Below, one piece after another: positions 1 through 14,082 of a stretch of DNA of 64,000 nt. The stretch spans positions 17,851,419-17,915,418 of the forward strand of contig OY987243.1 in assembly GCA_963920765.1 (NCBI GenBank), read 5' to 3'. Origin of the DNA: Ulota crispa. Lineage: Eukaryota; Streptophyta; Bryopsida; Orthotrichales; Orthotrichaceae. The position numbers and the translations under genes are program-made. The notes below the pieces were generated by a model. The model saw only the letters and a program-made list of their open reading frames with translations. It was not told the DNA's origin and ran no database searches. How positions within the stretch are numbered: the stretch's first letter is position 1; the number at the start of each line of letters is the position of its first letter.

Positions 1-211
1 CCGTGGTGCTCATAGGCACCAAGAACGGCGACAATCTCATTCAGTCGAGTAACGAGAAAATGAGCGCGGACGATTTCATTCATCCATGTACAAGGATCTA
101 CTAGGGCAAGGAGCCGCAGTCTTCGAGCCCTCTTTCAAGCTTGCCAGCCTCACGCCGGAGCTGTGCTCTCCCCCTCGTCGCTGCTGATCGTTCCACCCGT
201 CGCTAGCAACC
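1..211 (+). promoter_or_regulatory. 5' flank and leader of RPS4
   Basis: This is the upstream flank of the ribosomal protein gene. The last ~100 bases are rich in C and T, as in leaders of plant ribosomal protein mRNAs. No TATA box can be assigned with confidence and the transcription start is not visible. The window begins inside this flank, so part of the promoter may lie outside. Confidence 0.5.
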
Positions 212-2214
<2,003 letters not shown>

Positions 2215-3011
2215 ATGTAGTAGCCTAGGCTTATCTGTGAGGCTAGTGTTTCCATTTTATGGCGCAGGCCATGTGTACGACCATTGGAAAGAAAGTCACG
2301 TTTCACGTTCGCTCATTGACTCTGGTTGCACATTCCTCAAAGTCATCGGCCGATGTCAAACAGCCATGTGTGTCGGGGTTTTGTGGTATCTTGATTGCAG
2401 CCGTGATCATGTATAAGCTTACTGGTAATGTTAATGGTCCATTGTCGTCATCCTGCAATTGACAGTTTCCTTTCAACTAATTTTTCTTCTTTATATTTTC
2501 GGCGCAGGGCCCCTCATCAACGCAGGGTGTTGTTCCTTCTGTAATGCTCGCATCGTTGAAGATTCTTGCAGATATACTTTGCATTTCGAGAACAGAGTGT
2601 ACTCAAATCTCTGCAATCTCACCTCCTTTAATTTCACTGCGCTGTTCTCACCAAAACTGCAGAAGCAGATGTATCAAATACCGAACTTGCTAGGTACTTT
2701 GTGTATGGTACGCGGTAATATCTCAAGACGTCGCATACCGATGTGATATAAGGGAGTGGCATAAATGTGCAAAAATTGTAAACCACCTTGACATTTACTG
2801 TACTGTACTATATCTAACATTTTTTTCATGTCTCGTTAATGCGCAACACTATGGTCACAATGGTATAAATTTCGTATAATAAACGCACTTTGGATACCAG
2901 TATTTCAGGCTACTGGTGGATAATTGGTCGATCTTGGAAGCTTGAGATGAGTGCAAGACGAGCCAGTTGATGCCCATCTTTTGTCTGCCCGATTCGTTTC
3001 ACTCTGCCTAA
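2215..3011. other. 3' flank of RPS4, no further gene seen
   Basis: The 3' untranslated region and downstream spacer of RPS4. An AATAAA-like signal lies near 2877, but no cleavage site can be assigned. Open frames here are short, have no recognisable product and look like chance. Confidence 0.5.
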
Positions 3012-3455
3012 GAGCATCTCCACCGGTGGACTTGAGCCGCTCACTCAAACAGCGTGGCCGCAGGCTGTTTGGTTCTCCACCTGTGACTCGCGCGAGCTGA
3101 AAAGCAGCCTAGCCAAACAACCCTCCCTCCTGGGATGGTGACCTCCAGACACTCTTCTCTCTTGGCGAGCTGAAATGACGGATTATAGAAGCGATGTTCG
3201 GGGATTGTTATTATGCTCTACGGTGGGAGAGCTGCGATTTACTAACTAACTGAAGTCTCCGCGGCTAACTAATTGAAGTCTCCGCGGTTGAGCTGTCATA
3301 ATTGCGTACCTGAAAAAGCACTGCTTTGCAAAAAGCAAGGTCATTGATCCCTTGGCGAGTTTGCACTTGTGGAGATCCGGCTCTGAAGCGCTTCCAAGGG
3401 CCCTATTCAAATTGCTTCAACGAACTTGAACTTGGCTAAATCGATGGAGATGCTC
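3012..3455. mobile_element. PIF/Harbinger-type MITE (444 bp)
   Basis: Inverted ends read GAGCATCTCCA at the left and its complement TGGAGATGCTC at the right, flanked by TAA on both sides (3009-3011 and 3456-3458). A three-base TWA/TAA target duplication with a GAGCATCTCC end is the classic Tourist/PIF-Harbinger signature of plant MITEs. There is no coding capacity. The interior is GC-richer than its surroundings. Confidence 0.85.
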
Positions 3456-3460
3456 TAAGT

Positions 3461-3608
3461 TAAGGTGGATACACCCATATCCAACCCTTTAAGAATTCTG
3501 ATCCTATGTACCGGGGATGTTCATTTCATTTCTAAAATGAACATGCCGGGTGCTGGGTACAAAGGGATCAAAATTCTGACATGGTAGATATAAGGTGTGT
3601 CTACCTTA
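3461..3608. repeat. Short foldback repeat
   Basis: The two halves of this ~150 bp segment are imperfect inverted copies: TAAGGTGGATACACC at the left pairs with GGTGTGTCTACCTTA at the right, and an inner pair (ATGTTCATTT and AAATGAACAT) sits at the centre. It lies directly after the Harbinger-type MITE. It is probably a small foldback MITE of unassigned superfamily. Confidence 0.65.
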
Positions 3609-4014
3609 GTGCCTAAGTTACTACATCTTCCGTTCTCTTTGCCCCATTCCATTTTAACGCCTACTGCATCTTCCCTTAGCCATTGCCTATTGTATTTTAA
3701 CAATTGCAAAAAGTTGGTGTCACTTGCTTACCAAATGCGTCTCATTTATTACTGATATCGTTTAAAAGAAACATTGTTTTAACCAACGATTTCTCTTTGA
3801 CTGCGTTATGATGATTCTTGATCTATTGGTGCTACTTTTGTAATGTGGTTGTGGCTTACTTGGTTCTTGTTTCTTGATTTGTAGTATAGATGGCATTTCA
3901 TATTCACTTAATATTGTGAGTTGTCAATGGATTTTCATTTCAGTTATGGCCTATTGGTTGTCAATGTTTTGGTCATTGGGTATACGACAATTGCTAAATT
4001 TCTCCAGAGTTGTA
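3609..4014. other. Non-coding spacer
   Basis: AT-rich DNA without recognisable genes or repeats. Confidence 0.4.
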
Positions 4015-4599
4015 CTCCCTCTGTCCCATTATAAAGCTCCAAAAAAACTTCTCCATGAGGGATTAACTATATTTTAAAGTCATTTTGCTAGTGACAAATG
4101 CATTCTAGAATCAATATATCACCTCCCAAATATCTGCAAAATCTCACATTTTTATGTTGTTGATTAGATACTCAAATTCCATGCAAAAAATACCATATTT
4201 GTGCATTGTTTGTGAAGACTGCCGGCTCCTCATTATTTTAGTCTTTGTACTCATGACACATGCATTCTAGAATCAATATACCATCAACCAGATGTGTGTA
4301 AAATCTCCAACTTTGACGTTGTTTGGGCACCCAAATTCCATGCAAAAAGTACCATATTTGTACATGTTGCTAGCTCCTCATTATTGATGATTTAAAGATT
4401 AGTAGCAACAATGGTACCTCATATGGGCAAGGCCAAGCTTGTTAGGAGAGGAATGCTCTTTAATTGCTTAACTTGCCCACATGAGATCATTAATTGGACA
4501 TGACAAACGCTTTCTCAACAATTGAAATTAGCAAAAGGGAGCTTTTTAATGGGACAAGAACTATGTCTAATTTGGAGCTTTATATTGGGACAGAGGGAC
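4015..4599. mobile_element. Stowaway-like MITE (Tc1/mariner type)
   Basis: The left end reads CTCCCTCTGTCCCA after a TA dinucleotide; the right end is its inverted copy (TGGGACAGAGGGA), followed by TG where TA is expected. The end sequence is close to the classic Stowaway consensus of plants. The inverted match continues inward (AAGCTCC, GGAGCTTTATA). The interior holds an imperfect direct duplication of ~115 bp (about 4083-4210 and 4252-4370), sharing GCATTCTAGAATCAATATA. Non-coding. Confidence 0.78.
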
Positions 4600-4755
4600 T
4601 GTTTATTGTTGCATATCATTCAAAAATATAATACAAAAATCCATTTCATTGTGTAGCCAAATGCATATTTGGTGATTGTGCCTACCAATTTAGGTAGATG
4701 TGCCATGTTGAGAAGGTACTCTATAATGAAGTTGCTTAAAAGAGAATAAAGCAAC

Positions 4756-4998
4756 AAAAACCATATATGTTAAAATGGGAAAAAGATACATTTTCAGACT
4801 TCTAAATTTTGCATTTGTGAGAGTATTTTGGCAATCCATAGTGAGTTTTATGATAATTCTTTCAAGATCCTACATTAGTGGTGTATGACATTGAATAAAT
4901 TATCATAAAATTCATCCTAAATCACCAAAATGCTCTCAAAAACAAAAAAATCAAAAGTCCCAAAATGAATCCTTTTTCCCAATTAAACGAATATGGTG
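4756..4998. mobile_element. 'AAATTGGGAAAA' foldback MITE, subtype 2
   Basis: One of at least six copies in the window whose ends share an AACACCATATT-N3-TAAATTGGGAAAA inverted repeat. This copy and the one near 6595 share an internal foldback: TTTTATGATAATT on one arm pairs with AATTATCATAAAA on the other, so nearly the whole element can form a hairpin. No coding capacity. No target duplication is certain and the superfamily is unassigned. Confidence 0.75.
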
Positions 4999-5504
4999 TT
5001 AAATAGATTTGTATAGATGTATTATCCTTCAAAAAGAAGACATTGTACTCATTTATGAGACATGGATTTCCCATGAGAAATTCAACTTAAAAATTCATCA
5101 ACTAGTTCTTTTTAACAAAACAAAGTAGGGTATCATAGCAATACAAGCATTACTTAGGTCCATACCACAAATTAGTCAACATGTTTTTATTTATTGATTA
5201 CTGTTCATTCAATCTTTTTCACAAAATTATTAAGGCTTTTTTATACAACGAGTGTACCAAAAAAGTGTGGTTTTTAAAATTTTTTTATGAGGATTTATTT
5301 TTCCATATTATAACAATAAACTAATAAATTGAAAGGATTCAGTTGTGGAGACTGATGTATATAACAAAATCACCACAACAAAAGTCAAATAGAGTCATCA
5401 AGCACTCTACCACCAAAGCACTTTTATGAAAAGATAGCACTAAAAGAAATAAGAAAACTAGCAAGAAATAAAAACAATATCAAATATTAAAAGGATTTTG
5501 AGTT
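4999..5504. other. Non-coding AT-rich spacer
   Basis: No gene or clear repeat seen. The segment joins a MITE copy to the start of a degenerate tandem repeat. Confidence 0.4.
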
Positions 5505-6250
5505 CTTGAAAGCCTTGGGTTCCTTGTAGTTTACATGGCTTGCCAACCTAGCTTGAACTTTTATAGATCAAGTTTAAGATTTATCACCTTGGTAGAGGTC
5601 TTAGAGATAAACTTGATTTGTTGGATTTGTAGTATTTATGTTTGGGGTTGGTTTAAGGTGATCACCTTAACCCAAAGTTTCAAGTTCAAGATTTATCATT
5701 GTAGTTGAGGAATACACATTGAGTGTTCCTAGTTGTCTTTGCGGTATTTGAACTTGGTGTTGGTTTAAGGTGATTATTTTAATCAATTGCTCTAAGTTTA
5801 AGATATGTCATGTTGGTTGAAGGCTTGAAGCACGTACATAAGTATTTATGGTTGTCTTTGAGTACTTGAACTTTGTGTTGGTATAAAGTGATCACCCTAA
5901 ATTGGTGCCTTATGCTAAACATTTATCATTTTGATGAAAGTCCTTGAGTTGAACGATTTTTGGTATCTTTGCAATATTTGAATTTGGGGTTGGTTCTAAG
6001 GTGATCACCTAAATTTGATGCCAAAGGTTCAATTTGTGTTATTTTGTTGAAGTAGTTAGTGTATAGTAATTTTTGGTTATTTTTGCACTTTACTTTTAAA
6101 TTACTGATTTAAGCTAATTAGCTTAATTTGATATTAGAAACTTAAAGTGTGTTGTTTTGACATAGGCATTTGGAGGCGATATTTTTTGTTATTGTTGCAA
6201 TTTTGGATTTGGGTGTTAGTTTAAGGTGGTTATCTTATTCCAATGCTAGA
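5505..6250. repeat. Degenerate ~115 bp tandem repeat
   Basis: A motif of the form TTGGxxTTGGTTTAAGGTGAT recurs at about 5641, 5754, 5871, 5981 and 6207, spaced by roughly 110-120 bases except for one double-length gap. Each unit also carries 'aagtttaagatttatcat' and 'gttgtctttgcagtatttgaa'-like segments. The copies differ widely, so the array is old. The core GGTGATCACC is palindromic and also appears inside the AAATTGGGAAAA MITEs, so the array may have grown from one of them. Confidence 0.7.
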
Positions 6251-6594
6251 CTCTGAGGCTCCAAATCCGCTCTTTTTATGAAAGCATTAATGTCTTCAAA
6301 GCTTGTGGAACACATTTGCACTAGTTTATTCTCAAATTACATGCTCTCAAATTTGATATCTTGGTCTCCAAACTCTAAATTGCATCTCATTGACTCTTAC
6401 AGACGTCTAATGTTGTAGAATTTTAAAATTCCGAGCTAGAAGTACTAGTTTTCAATGCATCCTTGCTAGGTTGAACATGACATACCCAATCATGATTCAT
6501 CTTATGAAAACCTGCAATCCTTCTAACTGGAAGCCAAAAGCATGCACATGATTAACCAAAAAGAGGTTAGAGATGTAGGATTCACAATCAGCAC

Positions 6595-6828
6595 CATGTT
6601 CGTTACAATGGGAAAATGATACATTCTAGGACTTCTAAATTTTGCAATTGTGAGAGTATTTTGACAGTCTATAGTGAGTTTTATGATAATTTTGTCAAAG
6701 ATCCTACATTATTGATGTAAGATTTGTATAAATTATCATAAAATTCACCCAAAATCATCAAAAATGCTCTAGAAAACGAAACATTCAAAAGTCCCAAAAT
6801 GGATCCTTTACGAATATGGTGTTTTATT
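6595..6828. mobile_element. 'AAATTGGGAAAA' foldback MITE, subtype 2
   Basis: Second copy of the subtype seen near 4756; the interiors align over almost their whole length. The left end is CACCATGTTCGTTACAATGGG; the right end is the inverted CACCATATTCGT with a truncated TGGG part. Non-coding foldback. Confidence 0.72.
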
Positions 6829-7186
6829 CATGTTAGATCGACCACCGCTAGCTCAGCCTGAAAGAAATCTGCCGATACGTATTTTGGTTGAAACATGAAA
6901 GAAAGAAAGACCACTGATATCAGATACTTCGAGCTTATGAAACCAGAACATCTCCTAACAATTTCTCACTAGCAAGTCCATTTCTTATATCAGATTCTTC
7001 AAAATCATCTGACACTAACCGGATTTCGATTCTTTCCTTTTGAAATTCCCATCGGGTATATGGCCACTTTCACCCGGGCTTTCACCTGCTCACTTTTCAT
7101 GAGAAAGAGCCACTTGATCATAACTAGGTGTCACCTCTACATGCCTGCTCTCTTCCATTATAGTCATTCAGTCAGGCAAGACTGAA

Positions 7187-7446
7187 AACGTCATATTAGG
7201 TAAATTGGGAAAAACAAAGGTACCATTTTGTACTCCACCTCAAACCCAAAAAGTTACTTCAAACCAGATTCAAAAGTATCAGATCCACTCTAAGCCATTA
7301 AATTTTTTTTCCTCACAATTTCCTCCTCTCAGGTAAGGACACATGTACAAACAAAAAATGTTGGAGTTCAATTTGGGGTGATCACCCTAAACCTAAAAGT
7401 CCCAAAATGTCCACTTTTGCCCAATTTACCTAATATGAGGTTTGAA
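7187..7446. mobile_element. 'AAATTGGGAAAA' MITE, subtype 1
   Basis: Ends are CATATTAGGTAAATTGGG and its exact inverted copy at about 7420-7440. The interior has the subtype-1 features: 'accattttgtactccacct', 'aaaccagattcaaaagtatcag', 'cctcacaatttcctcctctcaggt', and a GATCACC core near the right end. Related copies lie near 8965, 11968 and 19950. No coding capacity. Confidence 0.75.
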
Positions 7447-8964
7447 GTAGTCGTCCAGAGAAAATTAGTCTGTAATAGGGTGATTGCAAGAAACACTTGT
7501 ACTATTTTATGTCCCCTTCACCTCTTGCAGGTGCTTTTTGGCTTGTAACTTTTGTGCAGCATGTTCTTTTGAGTTGAAATTTCAAAGGAAGGTACATGTC
7601 ATAGTTATAAACCTTCCGTAATTTTTATAGTTTTTTTAAAAATTATTTTATTATTTTTGAACACCCGCAAATAGGTGTCTACCTTAGCCATTTTGGGGGT
7701 TTTTAGTACTATTTTGGGTCCAAAAAAGCTTTTCAAGGGCTATAAATCAAGGATGTTGTTTATGAAGCATGCTTACATGCATGTATAAAAGGGTTTTGCA
7801 AAATTATAAATTCCATGGCATCTACATAGTCTCAAAGTGGGCATCCTATCTCCCTTCATTGGCAAAATATGAAGAAATTCTTCAGCAAAGCAATTGTACC
7901 ATGTGAATGTGTTTAATGGGTTCTCAAATGGCCAATTTTTATTTTGTTTTTTTGAATAATTTTACTATTTTCTAAAAAGCTAAAAAAAAATGCATTTTTT
8001 GTTGGTGATTTTGTTTTATACATACCCTTTAGAATAAAAAATTTCTAAGTTTGAATTTTCATGAGTATGCTATTTTAAGTGCTTTACAAATTTTCCATAT
8101 TTTATTTTATTAAAAAAAATTATTCCAAAAGCTCATAGTACTACATAGTACTACCAGCTTTAAGAGTGTTTGAGACAACTACCCAACACGATTACCTCGA
8201 CTTGTTACTGAGGATACTGGACACCACTACTGGAACACTCCCTTCGAGACTGTGGACCTCAGAGTACAAGTCTTGAAAAGTTTTAAAGCAGATGAGGCTC
8301 AGCATGCATTGAGGAGCATAATGCTTGTGAAATGAAAATATGATGAAAGTCCGAAACATTCCGAGTGACCCCGTGGAAGTGCCCCGTTACTCCTTTCGTC
8401 ACACGCTTTTTCCTCCTCTATGGAGAGGCTGCATGCGCACACACATTTTGGGCAACTGGACAACAGCCCCAGTGCTATCTGCAAATCAAGTTAGACTAAA
8501 TTCTGCAGGGCCGACTTCAACCTCCACCTGCATGGGTTCAGTATATAGGCCAGGTATCAGCCTCATATGTTGCACCGAGCTTGTCTGTCATATCCAGGGG
8601 ATGCCACATACCAGGGCATCCTAGTACTGACGCCATTCGCACTTCCAACTTCCAAGTTGGTGTCCACCATTGTGCCAGGGCCAGGGCATCACTGCACCAG
8701 ATTGTCCATTTCGACGTATCGCAGGATTTGGACGCATTGGCACTTTTCTTTCTTTTAAGGAGTTCGTTGTGAATCCTACATCAGTACCAACAATAGTCTG
8801 GGTTTGAGTTTGAGAAAGAAAGGTCCAAGTTTGAGAGCCCTTCCCTGCAAAGCGCAACGAATAACGACGTCGACAACGGCGATGCCACCTCTCCAGGAGC
8901 TACTGCAACTCCTTCAAAATTATATTCCAGCTTGAACTGCTCCACGCATCCTATCAGAAAGCAA
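7447..8964. other. Non-coding DNA; one GC-richer patch
   Basis: No recognisable gene. From about 8200 to 8900 the base composition is less AT-rich, and open frames of 60-94 codons occur on both strands (e.g. 8340-8624 plus, 8621-8857 minus). They overlap each other, match no family I know, and have no supporting splice or codon signal. This could be a decayed gene or an unknown exon; I call it unassigned. Confidence 0.4.
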
Positions 8965-9225
8965 TCAACGCGACATTCATTAAATTGGGAAAACGCAATT
9001 CACAAGTTGTACTTCACCTAAAACAAGAAAAAGTTACCTTAAATCAGATTTGAAGGTATCAGCTTTGATCTGAGCCGTTAAGATTTTTTCCCTCGCAAAT
9101 TCCTCCTTTTAAGTGAAGGCACGTGTACCAAAAAAATGTTGGAGCTCAATTTAAGGTGATCACCTTAAGCTTTCAGAAGTCCCAATACGTGCAATTTTTC
9201 CCAATTTAATGAATATCACGTTAAT
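8965..9225. mobile_element. 'AAATTGGGAAAA' MITE, subtype 1
   Basis: Ends are ACATTCATTAAATTGGG and the inverted ATATTCATTAAATTGGG; the interior matches the copies near 7187, 11968 and 19950, including the TTTAAGGTGATCACCTTAA core near the right end. No coding capacity. Confidence 0.75.
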
Positions 9226-11616
9226 CTCAGAAGCTACCAGAAACTAATCAAGCGAGGCCCTGCTTTCCAAATGGACTTGTCACCTCTCGACGCACTGACG
9301 AGATCGATCGAAAGTCCACACTGACGAGATCGATGGGACGTTCAAATCGACTCAATCTCACATCGGCCCTGGCCTTGGCCCCGGCAGTGGGGAGCTAATC
9401 TGGTGTGTAAAATGGTGGCAGCTCATGTGCATCGCCTCATTCTCTCTTCTTCCGCTTGCCCTTCTGCTTTTGTTTCTTGTAGTAGCGCATCTCATTCTCT
9501 CTTCAATGTGGCTCCTTGGACTACCAAAAGATGAGCACCTAATAACTGCAGGAATTGAGATTGAGAATTGAGATTTGAAGGAACTGGTACTTGGCTTGTA
9601 ATTTACTTTGTGTTTGAACTTTAAAGCACATGCATATTTTTCAAAGCTGTGTTGGCGTGGTAGTCACTGACCATTGCCTGTTGCATGTGACATAGCCAGC
9701 TTGCTGGGGATTGAAACTGAACTGGCTGGTAATTGTTGTGTTCTGGTGTTGTGATGTGCAGGCAAGAGACTCGAATTAACCGGGCCATTTCCAAGGACCA
9801 GGGAGGGGCCTCGGAAGCCCTGCGGCTGATGCCATCCAAGGAAGAGGAAGACCTCCATCAAGCCCTGCTCATGCTCACCTCAGGAGGGGAAGTGGGGGGA
9901 TTGGAGTGAGCGGGGCCATTTCCAAGGACAAGGAAGAGGCAGCAGAAGCCATGTTGGTGCTCTCCTTGGGAATGGGAAGGGCAAGTGTGTGACTCACAAA
10001 AGTTAACTCCAGCAACCATGAGTATTTGGGAGGATTGTGGGGGACAAGTTGGTCTTGAATGAGCAATTCAAGCAACATCCCTCGCCCCATGCCGGAAGCT
10101 CTTGCGACTGTGTGGATGGAGGTAGTGGGTTGTTGTAGTGTGTTTGTGTCACAAGTTTAATTAGGGAATACTTTGTGTGAGTTTGGATTCTTCGTATCAG
10201 AGTAATCTGTTGAGCAACTATGGATGCAACTTCATGGTTAGTATTCACATGTTTGTGAATAGCCCGTATTCAAAGTGGCATTATTAAAATATTCAGTAGC
10301 TGAGCGGGTCAAGCGAATGATGCATAGCCAGGGGTGTAGGATGATAAATGGGTACCTTGGCATGCGGGGTAGCAACTCCCCATGTTAGCATCCAAAAATT
10401 AGGGTTACATCTAGAACTCATCCAATAAGGATTATTAGGTTTATCAATGTGTACTTAAGAAGACGCCTAACCTCTTCAATGATAATCAGAGCTATCACTT
10501 ATAGCCCACAGTGTAAGATCGTAGTGGTATTCTACATCCTATGCATAAGTGTGTGCTTACTTCACTCTTCTTCAGCATGTAGAGTGGCTTTAGAACATTG
10601 GATTTCCAAATGTGGATTGAAATCAAGGAAGAGCATCTCAACTCTCAAGAGCTTCTAAAAGAAGTAAGAAGTTTTTGAAGAATATGGTGTTTTTTTGGGC
10701 ACTGTAATTTGGTTTTTGGACTTACAGATATCAACACCTCCATTCCAAGGAAGGGGCAGCAAGCTAGTATTTTTTGGACATGTTCAAAGAATTGTCATCC
10801 GTTATAATATAACGTAATATGCTATTTTATACAATGCCACATAATTGAACATATGAATCTTCTTATCATAAGAAATTGGACTGCAATTTGACATACATTT
10901 CTGTATTGAAATACTTGTAGAGTATAGACTATTTGTCATTGGTTATCATATGATTTTGTATGTTGATTAAGCAATTTACAATGACTTGTTAGAACCACAC
11001 CTTATAGCAGTAATATCATGGGAATTGTCCACTTGAAGCTACCATCTGTTGTTGCATTTCTAATTGCATTGCCGCCAAGGATAGGAGATGCTCATTAGAG
11101 TAGCAAGATTAAAGTCAGTATAGCAAAGCCTTGCATAAGTGTACCAAACTAATTCATGTTCATGTTGGTCAGATTCATCTGATGAGGTCCCAATATTAAA
11201 TAAAAATAGTGTAAACATATTAGAATGACACATTTATTTATAAACTATTCATGCAATTATAGACTTTTAATGTTTTTGAACATTAGATACTTGATGTTAT
11301 CCAATATTTTGCATACGTGTTTTTAAAAGTTTTATATAGCTTTTGCTTTGAATTTGAACATATCTTTTGATGTTATGCAAGTATCTTTCAATATGCTGCA
11401 AAACAAAATAATTCTTGTATTGTTACTTATAAAAGTTAAGTAGTCTGTATCAAGCTAAATACAACATTAGTATTTCTAGGTTTTATGCTTTTGTCAAATT
11501 AGTATTGTGTTTTCAATGGCATATCACTTTAATAGGATTTTAGAATGGCAATTTGCACCTTGATATAGTTGGTGAAGTCTATAATCATGATAACTATGTT
11601 GTTTATCTTTTCAAAA
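9226..11616. other. Unassigned non-coding DNA
   Basis: No gene is supported. Between ~9620 and 10100 two partly similar stretches share 'cgggccatttccaaggac' (about 9780 and 9912), a short local duplication. A small basic minus-strand frame near 9440-9490 (MRYYKKQKQKGKRKKRE) stands out in composition but has no context to make it a gene. From 10,680 on the DNA is AT-rich with nothing recognisable. Confidence 0.4.
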
Positions 11617-11618
11617 TA

Positions 11619-12455
11619 CTCCTTTTGTTTAAAAAAAAACCCATATTTTGACTTATTTTTTGTTTAAAAAAAACCCCGTGTTTGTCTATGGACTTGATTT
11701 TTGTTTTAAAACAAACCTACGCTTATCTCTAAAATGAAAATTAACTACTTGCCATGTTTAGTGATATTTTTTAGGCTTTTATGCTCATTGACTGCTTACG
11801 TTGGCATTACAAACTTGATTTAGTGCTTTTTGTTTGCAAATTGTGTTTATCATTGAGCTAGAATCATCAATAATATCACCAACAATAAGATTTGATTTTT
11901 TGATAGTGGGACAACTTGGACAACTAAGTTAACTTAGTCTTTACTTACAATAGCATTGACACACTAACACCATACTAGGTAAATTGGGAAAATGGGGGTC
12001 CCAATTTGTACTTCACCTAGATCCATAGAAGTCACCTTAAACCAGATTTGAAAGTATCAGATTTAGTCTGAGCCACTAAGATTTTTTCCCTCACAAATTC
12101 CTCCTCTTAAGTGACGACACGTGTACCCAAAAAAAACTGAGCTTGATTTAGGTGATCACCTAAAACCTTCAAAAGTCCCAAAAAGTACTCTTTTTCCCAA
12201 TTTACCTAATATGATGTTCACTTCATATCAATCATTTTACTAATTTTCAACAACAATAACAAAACACTTGAAATTTCAAAACTTTGGCACTTATTTCCTT
12301 TCATTTTTAGAAAACTTTAATTCTAAAAAAAATTAAAATTGTGTTTGGAATAGTTTAAACCAAATTTCCAATAACTTTCAATTACAATTTGTTGTTAATA
12401 TTTCTTAATCTCCCACAAATTCTCAAACTTGGGGTTTTTTGTGAAACAGAGTGAG
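11619..12455. mobile_element. Stowaway-like element with a nested MITE
   Basis: TA lies on both sides (11617-11618 and 12456-12457). The left end, CTCCTTTTGTTTAAAAAA followed by AACCC, pairs with the inverted right end (GGGGTTTTTTGTGAAACAG then AGTGAG), giving a Tc1/mariner-Stowaway-type element of 837 bp including the nested copy. No transposase is left inside. The nested AAATTGGGAAAA element at about 11,968-12,225 shows that this element is the older of the two. Confidence 0.7.
11968..12225. mobile_element. 'AAATTGGGAAAA' MITE, subtype 1, nested
   Basis: Ends are CATACTAGGTAAATTGGG and the inverted CATATTAGGTAAATTGGG; the interior is the subtype-1 sequence, including the GGTGATCACC core. 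It lies wholly inside the Stowaway-like element and so inserted later. Confidence 0.75.
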
Positions 12456-12457
12456 TA

Positions 12458-14082
12458 CTAGGCAATGGCATTCCATTGCATTGAATGGATTGTTTCCATC
12501 TCAATTTTTTAAGCATTATAATTAGTAACTACAAGCCTAAAACCATTGTTCTTGACTACTTTATGCAATTAACCATATTATGATAAATCAACAATCTATT
12601 CTAAAATAGATTTAATAAAAGTGTAAAATACTCTATTTCAAACAAACAACTCCACATAGAAAATAAGCTATCTATGTCTTGCCTAGATTTGAGATCTTAA
12701 ATGAACACTTTGTGTACATAGTGACGGCATTAGGTTCAATGATTGAGAATCCTACCTTATAGGAATTACACGCTCATTTGTAAAGCTCATTTGTAAAGTT
12801 ATTTTGTGGAGAAGTTGCAGCAGACTGTAGCCCATACAGGAGACAAGGGTTTTGTGAGAAGAGTGTTGCACACAACCATACAACCATAATTTTCCTAATT
12901 CAATAACTCTCAGGTAATCAACAAGATTTTACTACACTTACATCACGAAGGTACTGATATATACTTCACCTTGAAAAGTAGTTCTTTTACTTCAAATTTG
13001 ACTTCTAAATTTTGACTTGAATATACAAATAACAATCTTTACTGCTTTGACAATAAGTATAACTCCGGATTTAAAATCAAAACACAAAAACTAATTAAGA
13101 TTCTAATAATGGTGAATGCAACAATAGAACTGTAAAGGTCGTAATTTACAGTTATACGTAAAGTCACTGCCAATATAAAAAAATTATGCTGCGCATCATA
13201 AACATCTTTACATTTTCAAAATTCTGACAATCCCACTTCCATAGACGGATTAAGAATTCAGAGAGAAAGATCTAAATTGTCTCCAAAACCAAAACTGGGA
13301 TTGGCTAGCAGAATGCCCTTACGTAGCCTTGCAGGGCGTTTTTGGGGTTGACCAGGTGATCTGACGCTGCCATTACAAGTAGATATTAACCAAACTTTTC
13401 AATGACTGGCAAGTGGAGCACACTTCTGACTGAAAGGTTTGCAAAAAATCAGAGCGACGTTGCAATTTTCCAAATGATCATCCCCACTGGTCCAGTCCAG
13501 AGCAATCGGTAGCACTCCCCAACCGCACAAATAAAATAAAAATCAGTAACATCAACTGTACAAAACTCCAGAGAAGAAAAATGGAAAACATTAGTCAAAA
13601 AGTCAACCCCTGATGTTCAAGGACGTATGAGTTTCAGAAAATTGCACATCTACCAACAGAAATAACTGAGTCATCAACACAACAACGAAATCGCTGATCA
13701 TTACGTAACTCTCCGCACTCAACATTCCAACTGCTACTTGAGTGTTTCAACAACTTCATTGTAAAGGAATATCATACTCCGCCGCTTATTTATCTCAACT
13801 CAAAGCCATCACATTCGGACCCGGACTGTCACTAATCGACATCGAAGGCGACACATTAAACCCTTTCAAGACAGCGATAAAGAATGGCATACGTAACACT
13901 CTTCTATGAAGGTATAATCGTACAATTCACAGAGTGCACATGCAATACAAGATTATGAACATCGCTAATTCGATTGAAAGGCATATATGCTCACCAATAA
14001 AAAAAAGGCAACAGAAGAACCTAAGCTTACAATATCAAGGAAAAGCAGAAAATAACAACGAGCGGCCAGAGTCCGGGCAATT
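12458..14082. other. 3' flank of the YIP4-like gene
   Basis: Non-coding. The part nearest the gene (about 13,500-14,080) is the likely 3' untranslated region of the minus-strand YIP4-like gene. Farther out the DNA is AT-rich with no recognisable repeat. Confidence 0.45.

Noticed and set aside
8340-8857. Open frames on both strands as a small gene
   Set aside because: They overlap in opposite strands, match no family I know and lack splice or codon support.
9440-9490. Small basic minus-strand peptide MRYYKKQKQKGKRKKRE as a gene
   Set aside because: Too short, no upstream exon or family found; likely chance in a purine-rich stretch.
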